Shown piece after piece: positions 48,361 to 57,483 of a stretch of DNA of 64,000 nt. Source of the stretch: an uncultured Oleiphilus sp. (GTDB lineage: Bacteria; Pseudomonadota; Gammaproteobacteria; Pseudomonadales; Oleiphilaceae); the NCBI GenBank assembly GCA_913020045.1, contig CAJWBE010000004.1:110263-174262 (forward strand). The letters are read 5' to 3'. Every line of letters starts with the position of its first letter. Position 1 is the stretch's first letter. The position numbers were made by a program, and so were the translations under genes. The notes under the pieces are model-generated. The model saw nothing but the letters and a program-made list of their open reading frames with translations. It was not told the DNA's origin and searched no databases.

Positions 48361-48376
48361 CATAGTAAGGAAAGTG

Positions 48377-48413
48377 AAAGCCCAGTGCACAGTGAGTGCG
48401 CTGGGCTTTTTTA
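48377..48413. terminator. Bidirectional terminator between converging genes
   Basis: A stem of about 11 bp (AGCCCAGTGCA / TGCGCTGGGCT, one G-U pair) has an A-tract on the left and a T-tract on the right, so it can serve both the lipoprotein gene and the opposing aminotransferase gene. Confidence 0.88.
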
Positions 48414-48415
48414 TT

Positions 48416-49594
48416 CTACAAGACTTTTGATAGCCGTTTGATCGCAGACTCTAGGGTACTCATGCTGGTTGCGAAGCTTAGTCTCATGCAGCCCGGAGCG
48501 CCAAATGCTGAACCCGGAACCAGTGCGACGCCCGCTTCGCTTAGTAGGTTTTCTGCAAACAATACGTCATCATTAAACCGACTGTTCTTGATAGCCTCGG
48601 CAAAGTTTGGAAATACATAAAACGTCCCATCTCCTTTTTCACACTCAACACCAGGAAGTTCATTAAGTGCGGTGACCAGATAGTCGTGTCGCTTCTTGAA
48701 CTCAACCACCATCTCTTTGACGCATGCTTGGGAGCCATTTAGCGCTTCTGCTGCGGCAGCCTGAGATATCGAAGCTGGATTGGACGTGCTTTGGGACTGG
48801 ATTTTCTTCATGGCGGCAATAGCTTTGGTCGGGCCCGCCGCATAACCTATGCGCCAGCCGGTCATTGAATACGCTTTTGAGACGCCATTGAGAACAAAAG
48901 TTCTGGCATATAAATCGGGGCAGGCATTCAGAATGTTGCAAAAAGAATCTTCTTCCCAAAGGATATGTTCATACATGTCATCTGAAACGATCATTACTTC
49001 TGGGTAGCGGCGCAGCACTTCGCCCAGGGCTTTAAGTTCGTCGAGAGAGTAGGCCATTCCAGTTGGGTTGGACGGACTATTCAGGACGAATATGCGCGTT
49101 TTATTCGTAATGTTCTGCTCTAGCTGCTCGGGAGAAATTTTAAAGCGTTGAGCGGGCGTGGTTTCAATAATGATCGGGCAAGCTTCGGCTATCTTCACCA
49201 TATCAGGATAAGAGACCCAATAAGGAGCCGGAATAATAACTTCGTCTCCCGGGTTCAGTAGGGCAAGAGATAAATTAAAAAAGCTCTGTTTTCCACCCGA
49301 TGAAACGAGAATTTGGTTCGCTTCGTAATCAAGCCCATTGTCTTGCTTAAACTTGCGAATAATCGCGCTTTTAAGTGCTGGCGTGCCATCGACAGCCGTA
49401 TATTTTGTTTGACCTTCATTGATCGCTTTAATCGCAGCCTCTTTGATATGCTGCGGCGTATCAAAGTCAGGCTCGCCGGCGCCAAGCCCAATGATATCTT
49501 GGCCCGCAGCGCGCAATTCATTCGCCTTATTGGTAACAGCAAGTGTTGGAGACGGTTTTATCAGTTGAACTCTTTTTGACAATGGCAGGTCCAA
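48416..49594 (-). CDS. Class I aspartate-type aminotransferase
   Basis: The 392-residue PLP enzyme resembles the aspartate aminotransferases of Pseudomonas. Conserved are SPTLAVTNKANELRAAG, GLGAGEPDFDTP, the PLP-binding Lys in NGVSKAYSMTGWRIGYAAG, and SNPASISQAAA. I choose TTG at 49594, giving LDLPLSKRVQLIKPSPT, because GAGGA lies 7 bases upstream and family members begin there. An upstream ATG (49708) adds 38 unconserved residues. It most likely interconverts aspartate and oxaloacetate; aromatic substrates are possible. Confidence 0.88.
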   Translation of the reverse strand: MDLPLSKRVQLIKPSPTLAVTNKANELRAAGQDIIGLGAGEPDFDTPQHIKEAAIKAINEGQTKYTAVDGTPALKSAIIRKFKQDNGLDYEANQILVSSGGKQSFFNLSLALLNPGDEVIIPAPYWVSYPDMVKIAEACPIIIETTPAQRFKISPEQLEQNITNKTRIFVLNSPSNPTGMAYSLDELKALGEVLRRYPEVMIVSDDMYEHILWEEDSFCNILNACPDLYARTFVLNGVSKAYSMTGWRIGYAAGPTKAIAAMKKIQSQSTSNPASISQAAAAEALNGSQACVKEMVVEFKKRHDYLVTALNELPGVECEKGDGTFYVFPNFAEAIKNSRFNDDVLFAENLLSEAGVALVPGSAFGAPGCMRLSFATSMSTLESAIKRLSKVL

Positions 49595-49795
49595 GGTGCT
49601 TTCCTCGATCGAATCTCTCTGTCCCAGTGACAGCGGTGAATTTGTTTGATTATGTCTGTAACTAATTTGACTATGTTGCGGTAGTATAAAAGCTAAGCTT
49701 TGGCGCAAACATACGAGCTCTCCCGATAAGTTTCTTTAGTCGGGCCGAGAGGCGCAGCGCAATTCTACCATTGAATAATTTAATTCGGAATCTTG

Positions 49796-51811
49796 ATGAC
49801 AAAGGAATTTACGATAGAGTCCCGCTTTGACCCAGCGGGCGATCAACCAGTTGCGATAAAAGAGCTAGTTGAGGGTATAAATGATGGACTGCTTCATCAA
49901 ACCTTATTAGGCGTAACGGGTTCAGGAAAGACGTTCACGATCGCCAACGTTATAGAGCAAGTTCAGCGTCCTACGATCATTATGGCGCATAACAAAACGT
50001 TAGCCGCTCAGCTTTATGGCGAGTTCAAGAGCTTTTTTCCAAACAATTCGGTCGAGTATTTCGTTTCTTACTATGACTACTACCAGCCAGAGGCTTATGT
50101 ACCTTCTTCAAATACCTTTATAGAGAAGGATGCGTCGGTCAATGAACATATCGAGCAGATGCGTCTGTCGGCAACTAAGGCTCTATTGGAAAGGCCTGAC
50201 GCTATTATTGTTGCGACCGTTTCAGCTATCTACGGCTTGGGCGATCCTGAGTCTTATCTGAAAATGATGCTCCACTTAGATCGCGGAGATCGTATCGGCC
50301 AGCGAACCATTTTAAAGCGTTTGGCTGAACTGCAATACACTCGCAACGATGTTGAGCTGCAAAGAGCGACGTACCGTGTACGAGGCGATGTTATTGATAT
50401 TTTTCCCGCTGAATCGGAGCAGGAGGCTGTTCGTATCGAGTTATTCGACGATGAGGTAGAGAATTTAAGTTACTTTGACCCTTTGACAGGTGAAGTCCGG
50501 CGTCGTGTTCCGCGAGTGACTATTTATCCTAAGTCCCATTATGTGACGCCGCGGCAAAAAATTATTGATGCCGTGGATAGTATCCGCGCGGAGCTTGAGA
50601 TACGACTCAAGCAGTTAAAAGACAATGACAAGTTGGTCGAGGCTCAGCGCCTTGAAGAGCGTACGCGCTATGACACAGAGATGATGCTCGAACTTGGGTA
50701 TTGTAATGGGATAGAAAACTATTCCCGTTATTTATCCGGGCGTGGCGTTGGCGCGGCTCCTCCGACTCTATTTGACTATCTTCCGGGCAATGCTCTGTTA
50801 GTTGTGGACGAGTCTCATGTAACGATCCCTCAGATCGGCGCAATGTATAAAGGTGACCGATCTCGAAAGGAGACCTTAGTTGAATATGGTTTCAGGTTGC
50901 CGTCAGCGCTTGATAATCGGCCAATGAGATTCGATGAGTGGGAGCGTATAGCGCCTCAAATGATATTTGTCTCGGCGACACCATCTGTTTATGAAGCCGA
51001 GAACGCGGGTAAGATCGTCGAGCAGGTAGTTAGGCCAACAGGCTTGCTTGATCCGGTCATCGAAGTTCGGCCCGCAACGACTCAGGTCGATGACTTATTG
51101 GCTGAAATTAAGCTGGTGGTCGCGCGCGATGAGCGAGTTTTGGTGACTACGCTTACCAAGCGAATGTCGGAAGACCTGACAGACTTCTTGATGGAGCATG
51201 GAACGAGAGTGCGCTACTTGCATTCGGACATCGATACAGTGGAACGTGTGGAGATAATCAAAGACTTACGATCTGGTGTGTTCGATGTACTGGTAGGTAT
51301 CAACTTATTGCGTGAAGGCCTTGATATGCCGGAAGTGTCTTTAGTGACGATACTTGATGCGGATAAAGAGGGTTTTCTTCGCTCAGAAAGAGCATTGATT
51401 CAAACAATTGGCCGCGCAGCTCGAAACATTAACGGGCGAGCGATTCTTTACGCCGATAGAATTACCGGGTCGATGAAAAAAGCGATGACAGAGACGGAAA
51501 GACGAAGAGAAAAGCAAGAAGCTTTCAATCTCGAAAATAACATTACCCCGACCGGTTTGAACAACAAAGTTGTCGATATAATGGAAGGGGCACGTTTGGT
51601 CACGAACTCGAGTGGTAAGACCAAACAAGTCGCCGAATCAACTGCTGATTACGTGGCGACGTTAAAATCACGCACCCCAAGTGAGTTGGCGAAAGAAATA
51701 TCAGCGTTAGAGGATCGAATGTATGAGGCGTCTAAAGCCTTGGATTTCGAGGCCGCAGCGTTGATTCGCGATCAAATTCACGAGGTAAGAAACCGATTAA
51801 TGGGTGGCTAA
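49796..51811 (+). CDS. uvrB: UvrABC excinuclease subunit B
   Basis: The 671-residue helicase-like damage verifier has Walker [15 protein letters not shown], the beta-hairpin segment [14 protein letters not shown] and the DEAD-like [13 protein letters not shown]. Helicase motif VI ([11 protein letters not shown]) and a C-terminal UVR motif that binds UvrC complete it. ATG 49796 is preceded by an in-frame TTG. I saw no canonical LexA box (CTGT-N8-ACAG) between 49709 and 49795. Confidence 0.97.
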   Translation: MTKEFTIESRFDPAGDQPVAIKELVEGINDGLLHQTLLGVTGSGKTFTIANVIEQVQRPTIIMAHNKTLAAQLYGEFKSFFPNNSVEYFVSYYDYYQPEAYVPSSNTFIEKDASVNEHIEQMRLSATKALLERPDAIIVATVSAIYGLGDPESYLKMMLHLDRGDRIGQRTILKRLAELQYTRNDVELQRATYRVRGDVIDIFPAESEQEAVRIELFDDEVENLSYFDPLTGEVRRRVPRVTIYPKSHYVTPRQKIIDAVDSIRAELEIRLKQLKDNDKLVEAQRLEERTRYDTEMMLELGYCNGIENYSRYLSGRGVGAAPPTLFDYLPGNALLVVDESHVTIPQIGAMYKGDRSRKETLVEYGFRLPSALDNRPMRFDEWERIAPQMIFVSATPSVYEAENAGKIVEQVVRPTGLLDPVIEVRPATTQVDDLLAEIKLVVARDERVLVTTLTKRMSEDLTDFLMEHGTRVRYLHSDIDTVERVEIIKDLRSGVFDVLVGINLLREGLDMPEVSLVTILDADKEGFLRSERALIQTIGRAARNINGRAILYADRITGSMKKAMTETERRREKQEAFNLENNITPTGLNNKVVDIMEGARLVTNSSGKTKQVAESTADYVATLKSRTPSELAKEISALEDRMYEASKALDFEAAALIRDQIHEVRNRLMGG

Positions 51812-51916
51812 ATCAGTCATTTTATTGTCGTGATGACAATTATTTGACAGCTTTGTGCACAGATTGCGATTGTCAGGATGGGCGCTGGAATTTTGTATAA
51901 ATTTTACTTAAAAACC

Positions 51917-52061
51917 TGTTGATAAACGTAAGTATATGATATTTAAGGTAATTTTACCTGATCAAAAAATGATCAATTTGACCTATTTTCATAGCTAACA
52001 AGGGATTTGAGGAACTGCTGGGAGGTTATCAACAAAGATATCCACAAAATCTGTTGATAAC
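51917..52061. promoter_or_regulatory. Cluster of DnaA-box-like 9-mers with GATC sites
   Basis: In the 380-base AT-rich gap between uvrB and pyrD, TTATCAACA-type 9-mers occur at 51917-51925 (reverse), 52026-52034 (forward) and 52052-52060 (reverse). ATATCCACA lies at 52038-52046. Each differs by one base from the DnaA consensus TTATNCACA. The outer two of the tight trio also form a perfect 10-bp inverted repeat (GTTATCAACA / TGTTGATAAC). GATC sites lie at 51960, 51971 and 52077. It could be a DnaA-titrating or DnaA-reactivating locus, or an operator for pyrD. Confidence 0.45.
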
Positions 52062-52191
52062 ATTCTGCAAAAGACTGATCTCTAAAATTTGGTCGCTGTC
52101 AACGGCTATTCATATAAAATCATTTTCGATATTTGGATTGATTTGAGTCTATAATTACGCCGCCAATTTTTTCGACAGGTATTTTGAATTT

Positions 52192-53214
52192 ATGTCCTAT
52201 TCCTTGCTACGTTCCATGCTTTTTCAGCTATCTCCAGAGCGCTCTCATGATCTGTCTCTAGAGTGGATGAGTGCTGCGAATCGTTTGGGTTTGTTGAAGC
52301 CTTTTGTGTCTCCGATTGCAGACGACCCGCAAGAAGTGATGGGTATACAATTTGCGAACCCAGTAGGATTAGCTGCAGGACTTGATAAAAATGCTGATAA
52401 CATTGATGCCCTTAGTCGTTTTGGTTTTGGGTTCATTGAAGTGGGAACGGTGACGCCAAGGCCACAGCCGGGTAATCCTAAACCTCGTCTATTTCGCCTG
52501 AAAGACGACCGGGCGATTATTAACCGAATGGGCTTCAATAATCATGGTGTCGCGCGTTTAGTCCAAAAAGTTAAGCAGTGTCAGTATCGCGGTGTACTTG
52601 GTATTAATATCGGAAAGAATTTTGACACGCCTGTTGAGGAAGCGAATTCGGATTACTTAGCTGGCTTGAGAGCGGTCTATGCTCACGCCTCTTATGTGGC
52701 GGTTAATGTCTCATCGCCAAATACCCCAGGCTTGAGGACGTTGCAGTTCGGTGATTCGCTCAACGAATTGCTGTCGGCAGTTAAAGAGGAGCAGTCAGTG
52801 CTTGCTAAAGAGCATGGGCGCTATGTTCCTATCGCAATTAAAGTAGCTCCTGATATGTCTGAAGACGAAGTGAAGACCGTTTCGGCGTCGCTTAAGTCTC
52901 ACGGGATTGACGGTCTGATTGCGACAAATACTACCCTGGATCGGGATAAAGTCGATGGCTCTGAGTTCGCCCATGAATCGGGTGGATTAAGTGGTGCGCC
53001 ATTGACCATGAAGTCGACGGATATTATTAGGTGTTTTAAGGCTGAGCTGGGCGATACGATTCCGATTATAGGCGTCGGCGGAATTATGAGTGGAGATGAT
53101 GCGCTTGAGAAAATTGAGGCAGGAGCAAAGTTGGTTCAGGTGTATAGTGGCTTTATCTATCAAGGACCATCATTGGTTAGAGAGTGTGTCGAGGCGATTC
53201 GTTTTAAGAGATAG
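52192..53214 (+). CDS. pyrD: Dihydroorotate dehydrogenase (quinone), class 2
   Basis: The 340-residue inner-membrane-associated FMN enzyme oxidises dihydroorotate to orotate with quinone. It has the class 2 N-terminal amphipathic helices ([19 protein letters not shown]), the catalytic Ser in [13 protein letters not shown], and FMN contacts near [15 protein letters not shown]. It is followed by a bidirectional terminator facing rmf. Confidence 0.97.
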   Translation: MSYSLLRSMLFQLSPERSHDLSLEWMSAANRLGLLKPFVSPIADDPQEVMGIQFANPVGLAAGLDKNADNIDALSRFGFGFIEVGTVTPRPQPGNPKPRLFRLKDDRAIINRMGFNNHGVARLVQKVKQCQYRGVLGINIGKNFDTPVEEANSDYLAGLRAVYAHASYVAVNVSSPNTPGLRTLQFGDSLNELLSAVKEEQSVLAKEHGRYVPIAIKVAPDMSEDEVKTVSASLKSHGIDGLIATNTTLDRDKVDGSEFAHESGGLSGAPLTMKSTDIIRCFKAELGDTIPIIGVGGIMSGDDALEKIEAGAKLVQVYSGFIYQGPSLVRECVEAIRFKR

Positions 53215-53225
53215 AAATTATATAA

Positions 53226-53250
53226 AAAAGCCCTGTCGTGCAGGGCTTTT
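53226..53250. terminator. Bidirectional terminator between pyrD and rmf
   Basis: AAAAGCCCTG and CAGGGCTTTT form a perfect 10-bp stem with a TCGTG loop, giving A/T tracts on both sides. Confidence 0.9.
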
Positions 53251-53268
53251 GGGTTTGGGTTTGTATGC

Positions 53269-53478
53269 TTAGGTCGTTATACCCGGTAATTTGTGAATGC
53301 CAGAGACGCCTCTAAATCCGTCCCAGTTATCCTCTCGTCCTTCACGCCAGCCGTTAAGCCAGCTTTGTTTTTGTTCTTCTGTTGTGTTGGGGCAGAGGGA
53401 TTTTGACTTTCCACTCACGCCGGCTTGGTAGCCTTTATTAAAGGTACGCTGGATAATATCTCTTTTTTGTCTTCTCAT
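53269..53478 (-). CDS. rmf: Ribosome modulation factor
   Basis: The 69-residue protein begins MRRQKRDIIQRTFNKGYQAG and contains GKSKSLCP and WLNGWREGRED, matching RMF. RMF dimerises 70S ribosomes into inactive 100S particles in stationary phase. I choose ATG 53478, behind a GAGAGG sequence; a longer frame from 53520 lacks family support. The ~14-residue C-terminal tail (SGIHKLPGITT) is longer than in E. coli. Confidence 0.92.
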   Translation of the reverse strand: MRRQKRDIIQRTFNKGYQAGVSGKSKSLCPNTTEEQKQSWLNGWREGREDNWDGFRGVSGIHKLPGITT

Positions 53479-53584
53479 TCTTATCGAACCTCTCGAAATT
53501 TCTTTCAATGTCAATTGCATGAATTAAGCGCTGACGGAAGTCAACGAGACAAAAATGGTTTCTCCTATGAGTTGTTTTGTAATG

Positions 53585-53613
53585 ATCAAACTATCATTAT
53601 TTAGAAGTTTGAT
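53585..53613. promoter_or_regulatory. Inverted repeat upstream of rmf
   Basis: ATCAAACT and AGTTTGAT form a perfect 8-bp inverted repeat with a 13-base AT-rich spacer, about 107 bases before rmf and divergent from rlmKL. It is a possible operator; no known regulator is assigned. Confidence 0.3.
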
Positions 53614-53713
53614 GGGCGCCGCATTATTGGCAGTGCCTACGGAAAGTTAATCTCATGTTTCGCTGAATGTACATGAATATATTGCTCTATAAGGTAACTT
53701 CTTTAGCGGTAAG

Positions 53714-53732
53714 AGCTATAAGGAATATAGCT
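53714..53732. promoter_or_regulatory. Short hairpin upstream of rlmKL
   Basis: AGCTATA and TATAGCT pair across AGGAA, 65 bases before the rlmKL start. It may be an operator or a leader hairpin; nothing else stands out in 53521-53797. Confidence 0.3.
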
Positions 53733-53797
53733 AACTGATTTAAAAGACTAAAATCACCCGCTTATTTGTTTTTAAATTTGTATTGAATTGGTAACAC

Positions 53798-56005
53798 ATG
53801 ACTAAAAATACTGACTTCGAATTGTTCGTGACCTGTCCAAAGGGCTTGCAATACGCCCTTGAAAAAGAATTGATTGGTCTCGGGGCTACTAAAACTAAAG
53901 CGATTCCTTCGGGGGTTCATTGCTCTGCTTCGCAAGCGGTGTGCTATAGGTCCTTGCTTTGGTCTCGTATAGCGAATCGAATCATACTGATTCTTAGCGA
54001 TACTAAGGTTGATTCCGTTGACGAGGTTTATGAAGCAGCATTGTGCTTACCTTGGTACGAGCATTTCGAGCTTTCCCGATCCTTCTCAGTAAATTTTTCT
54101 GGCACGAACGCTTTTATTAATAACAGTGCATTTGGCGCGTTAAAAATTAAAGATGCGATTGTTGATGGATTTCGTGAGCAGTTTGGAGAGAGGCCTAATG
54201 TTGATCGGGGTGATGCCGACATTTATATTTCTGCACGTTTGTCAAAGGGCAGGCTTACCCTTGGCTTGGATTTGTCGGGTTATAGTCTTCATAAGCGGCA
54301 CTATCGAGAGGAAACCGGTCAGGCTCCCTTAAAGGAAAATCTAGCGGCTGGGATTCTAATGCTTAGTGGCTGGCCGGAGCAGTTTGGTGTCGAAGGTTGT
54401 CTAATCGACCCTATGTGCGGCTCGGGAACATTTCTCATTGAGGCAGTGCAGCTAGCGACTGATTATGCGCCCGGAACGAGACGCGAAAAATGGGGGTTCT
54501 CGCACTGGCTGCAGCATAATGATTCGCTTTGGCAGGATGTGGTTGAGCAAGCGGCGACTGCGCATGAAGAAGGAAAAAGTCGCTTTAGGGGGCGCGTAGT
54601 TGGTTTCGATCAAGACTCGCGTGTCGTAAAAAAGGCTTGGGATAACGTTCGACGCGCAGGTTTCGAGGAGTTTATTCATGTCGAGAAAAGAGCGCTAGGT
54701 GAGTTTACCCTTTTCGAATCAATGAAGACGGGCTTGCTGGTCGTTAATCCGCCTTATGGAGAGCGGCTGGGTGAGGTCGAAAAATTAGGCGACTTATATA
54801 GAGATCTTGGCCAAACATTTCTATCGTTCCTTTTAGGCTGGAAAGCTGCAGTTTTTACGGGGAACTTAGAGTTAGGGCGTGAGCTAGGATGGCGTAGTCA
54901 CAAACAATACCAGTTGTATAACGGTGCGATAGAGAGTCAGCTTATCCTGGCCGACTTGCTTGAAAGCAATCGTTTTAAGTCGGCTTGGGTGTCGCCAGAA
55001 AAGCAATTAAAGAATCCAGCTCTTTGGAAAATTAGTCATGAATCTCGCGCAACGATGTTCAAGAACAGAATCGTTAAGAATCAAAAGCTGGTAGGCAAGT
55101 GGGCTGCTAAAAATAATATTAGTTGTTTTCGTTTATATGATGCAGATATGCCCGAATTCGCTCTGGCGGTTGATAGCTACTCAAGTGTCGATGGTCAGCG
55201 CTGGCTGCACGTTCAAGAGTATGCGGCGCCATCAACGGTTGATCCTGACGCCGCAATACAGCGTTTATCCGAAGGTTTAGCGGTATTGCGGGATACGCTA
55301 GATGTTAAGCCTAGCAATATTGCGCTCAAAAGCAGAAGCGTTAAGAAAGGTAAGTCTCAATATGAGAAACAGTCAGAAACGAGCGACTTTGTGCTGGTTA
55401 ACGAAGGAAATGCCCAATTGTGGGTTAACTTCAACGACTATCTTGATACGGGCGTATTTCTTGATCACAGGGCTATCCGGCGCTGGATGAATGAGAACTG
55501 TGAAGGAAAACGTGTATTGAACTTATTTTGCTATACCTCGGTTGTGTCTGTTCAAGCGGCGCTCGGTGGTGCCAGCTCAAGTCTAAGTCTAGATATGTCA
55601 AAAACATATCTAGCTTGGGCCGAGAGAAACTACGAAAAAAATAGCATAGATTCTAGGCGGCATATACTAAAAAGGGCTGATTGCCTCGAATGGCTAGAGT
55701 CGGATGAGGGGGCCGGAGAGTATGACGTCGTATTTTTAGATCCCCCGAGCTTTTCTAACTCGAAAAATATGGAAGGGATATTAGATGTTCAGAGGGATCA
55801 TGAACAAATGATTCGTCGAGCTATGAAGCGCTTATCGGCCGATGGCGTACTAATCTTTTCAAACAACTTGAGAAAGTTTAAATTAGCGGAAAATATATCA
55901 GAATATTATTGCGTAGAAGACTGGAAAACAAAGTCGCTAGATAAAGACTTTGAGAGAAATCAGTCAATTCATCACTGTTGGAAAATTACACGTAAAGACG
56001 CTTAG
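53798..56005 (+). CDS. rlmL: Bifunctional 23S rRNA methyltransferase RlmKL (G2445 m2 / G2069 m7)
   Basis: The 735-residue fusion has an N-terminal THUMP domain (about 45-160) and the RlmL methyltransferase with LIDPMCGSGTFLIEA and the catalytic NPPYGERLGE. The C-terminal RlmK methyltransferase follows, with VLNLFCYTSVVSVQAALGG and FLDPPSFSNSK. It unwinds and methylates helix 74 of 23S rRNA. Its length is that expected for the fused enzyme. Confidence 0.96.
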   Translation: MTKNTDFELFVTCPKGLQYALEKELIGLGATKTKAIPSGVHCSASQAVCYRSLLWSRIANRIILILSDTKVDSVDEVYEAALCLPWYEHFELSRSFSVNFSGTNAFINNSAFGALKIKDAIVDGFREQFGERPNVDRGDADIYISARLSKGRLTLGLDLSGYSLHKRHYREETGQAPLKENLAAGILMLSGWPEQFGVEGCLIDPMCGSGTFLIEAVQLATDYAPGTRREKWGFSHWLQHNDSLWQDVVEQAATAHEEGKSRFRGRVVGFDQDSRVVKKAWDNVRRAGFEEFIHVEKRALGEFTLFESMKTGLLVVNPPYGERLGEVEKLGDLYRDLGQTFLSFLLGWKAAVFTGNLELGRELGWRSHKQYQLYNGAIESQLILADLLESNRFKSAWVSPEKQLKNPALWKISHESRATMFKNRIVKNQKLVGKWAAKNNISCFRLYDADMPEFALAVDSYSSVDGQRWLHVQEYAAPSTVDPDAAIQRLSEGLAVLRDTLDVKPSNIALKSRSVKKGKSQYEKQSETSDFVLVNEGNAQLWVNFNDYLDTGVFLDHRAIRRWMNENCEGKRVLNLFCYTSVVSVQAALGGASSSLSLDMSKTYLAWAERNYEKNSIDSRRHILKRADCLEWLESDEGAGEYDVVFLDPPSFSNSKNMEGILDVQRDHEQMIRRAMKRLSADGVLIFSNNLRKFKLAENISEYYCVEDWKTKSLDKDFERNQSIHHCWKITRKDA

Positions 56006-56021
56006 ATAGTTGTCCGCTAAG

Positions 56022-56774
56022 CTAAAACTCATAGCGAATGTGGGTGCCAGCTTGGCGGACTTTTATGTTCGTACCGGAGTCTTTTAAAAGGCGGCCATAT
56101 TCAAACACCAAAAAGAAATCGTCAAAAATATCGAACTCCAATCCTAACGTCCACGACGGGCTAAAATGTTTGTCAAAAAGCCCATCTTCCATAAATTCTG
56201 GAGATGGTTCGACTAGCACTCTGTCAGTTCTTTGTTGCCCGAAATCGTTTGTCGTGGTGACGTTGATCTCAACTTGACGCCGCGAGGTGTCGGCTTCGAA
56301 AAAAGAAACCCCATACATAAAGTACCCGCTCATATAATCTGTAATGGGGTGCTGGAAGCCCAAATACCCGCTAAACCAATAACTCAGATTAATGTCATAC
56401 GCTTCTTTGAGTGTGTCATCTCTAAGGTTGCCTCCGAGACGAAATTCTGCTTTGAAATAGTCGTTTATATAACTTCCATAGGAAAACTGGTAACCATAGG
56501 TTTGAGCCGTTAGTGGAAAATCGTTCTGAACGTTGGCCCCTAGATACTCGCCTTCATTGTCATAAGCTGCTCCTGTATCAAGTGCTAGCAATACTGATCG
56601 AAATTCATTTAAAACGATCCCAGCCGAGACGTAATCTTTGCCCGACTTGCCTGTTCCTTGGTCACCTTTTTGAGCGATTGCGTTACTGCTGAATATCAAA
56701 AAGGAAATGATGGTCAATAAACATGTGCGCAAACTAAGTGCGGAGGTAAGGCTGAAGCAGGGAAGCTTAAACAT
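56022..56774 (-). CDS. Outer-membrane beta-barrel protein
   Basis: The 250-residue protein has a signal peptide (LLTIISFLIFSSNAIAQ) and alternating hydrophobic/aromatic strands such as GYQFSYGSYINDYFKAEFRLGG and YWFSGYLGFQHP-type segments. It ends HIRYEF, with the terminal Phe recognised by BamA. The length fits a small barrel of about eight to ten strands, similar to OmpA/OmpW-like porin-fold proteins. The family and function are unknown to me. Confidence 0.75.
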   Translation of the reverse strand: MFKLPCFSLTSALSLRTCLLTIISFLIFSSNAIAQKGDQGTGKSGKDYVSAGIVLNEFRSVLLALDTGAAYDNEGEYLGANVQNDFPLTAQTYGYQFSYGSYINDYFKAEFRLGGNLRDDTLKEAYDINLSYWFSGYLGFQHPITDYMSGYFMYGVSFFEADTSRRQVEINVTTTNDFGQQRTDRVLVEPSPEFMEDGLFDKHFSPSWTLGLEFDIFDDFFLVFEYGRLLKDSGTNIKVRQAGTHIRYEF

Positions 56775-56861
56775 GCTGGAGGGTAGTCCTAACGGTACGA
56801 ATTCTTTAAGTTGGATGCGGGCGATGTTGACATGAATTTAAGATAGGTTCGAAGATAGCCG

Positions 56862-57344
56862 TCACAATTCCTTCTTTGATCGTTCGCTTGCAACAAAAAT
56901 TAGGCTTTTTACCGTATCTGCGCACTGGTGTAAGTCTAAGCCTCGCGTTGCGGCCACTTCATTTCGGAGGCGCAAAATTGTCTCAAGTTTGTCATCTAGA
57001 AAAAGTTCGGTGACTGGAGCGAGTTCAAAATCTGGCTCTTGATTACAGCTTTCAAAAAGCAGTTCAAGTAGTTTTGTATCATCATCTAACCCGTCAATAA
57101 AAACGGTATGTCCACTTAGGTCATCATTGAGTTCGCTAACGATGTCTGCAGGGGTCTCACCATGATCGAATAAATGTTGGACATCCGTCTCATAGCTAGC
57201 GTTGTCCCATGGCTCCCAATCATCGTCAGGGAGTATTAATACCGACTTAAGCTGACCATCTTCCAGCGACCAAGCAATTTCGGTTGGGTACATTCCATCA
57301 TCAGGAGAGCTAGGGATGATATCTAGAAATAGAGCCGTTGGCAT
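56862..57344 (-). CDS. Divergent DEDD exonuclease-fold-like protein, 160 aa
   Basis: The acidic 160-residue protein opens with ALFLDIIPSSPDDGMYPTEIAW. This resembles the start of short DnaQ-like 3'-5' exonucleases (FLDxEASS...YPIEVAW), but the Glu of the DxE pair is replaced by Ile (Asp8-Ile9-Ile10). A second acidic strand (HTVFIDGLDDD) sits where the next catalytic Asp would be. If the fold is right, catalysis is probably lost or altered. It lies upstream of and divergent from the REC-TPR gene, separated by about 140 bases. Confidence 0.55.
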   Translation of the reverse strand: MPTALFLDIIPSSPDDGMYPTEIAWSLEDGQLKSVLILPDDDWEPWDNASYETDVQHLFDHGETPADIVSELNDDLSGHTVFIDGLDDDTKLLELLFESCNQEPDFELAPVTELFLDDKLETILRLRNEVAATRGLDLHQCADTVKSLIFVASERSKKEL

Positions 57345-57455
57345 AATAGTGGGACCGGTTTGGATCGATATGGATTTTTTGACGATTGTAGGTATTTTTA
57401 GAAAAAACTAAAGCGGAAAATCACGAATGTCTGGATTTGAGGGAGAATTTGCCAA

Positions 57456-57471
57456 AATTGTAGCTACAATT
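57456..57471. promoter_or_regulatory. 16-bp perfect palindrome before the REC-TPR gene
   Basis: AATTGTAGCTACAATT is perfectly self-complementary, ends 12 bases before the start codon and contains a -10-like TACAAT. The position fits a repressor operator over the promoter or start site. Confidence 0.5.
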
Positions 57472-57483
57472 ATATAAAAAAGG

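Noticed and set aside
49619..49633. CTGTCCCAGTGACAG as a LexA (SOS) box for uvrB
   Set aside because: Half-sites are 7 rather than 8 bases apart and it lies more than 160 bases upstream; no proper SOS box was found nearer.
51812..52191. A true chromosomal replication origin (oriC)
   Set aside because: Boxes are all imperfect and few, and the flanks (uvrB, pyrD) are not the usual dnaA or mnmG context; reported only as a DnaA-box-like cluster.
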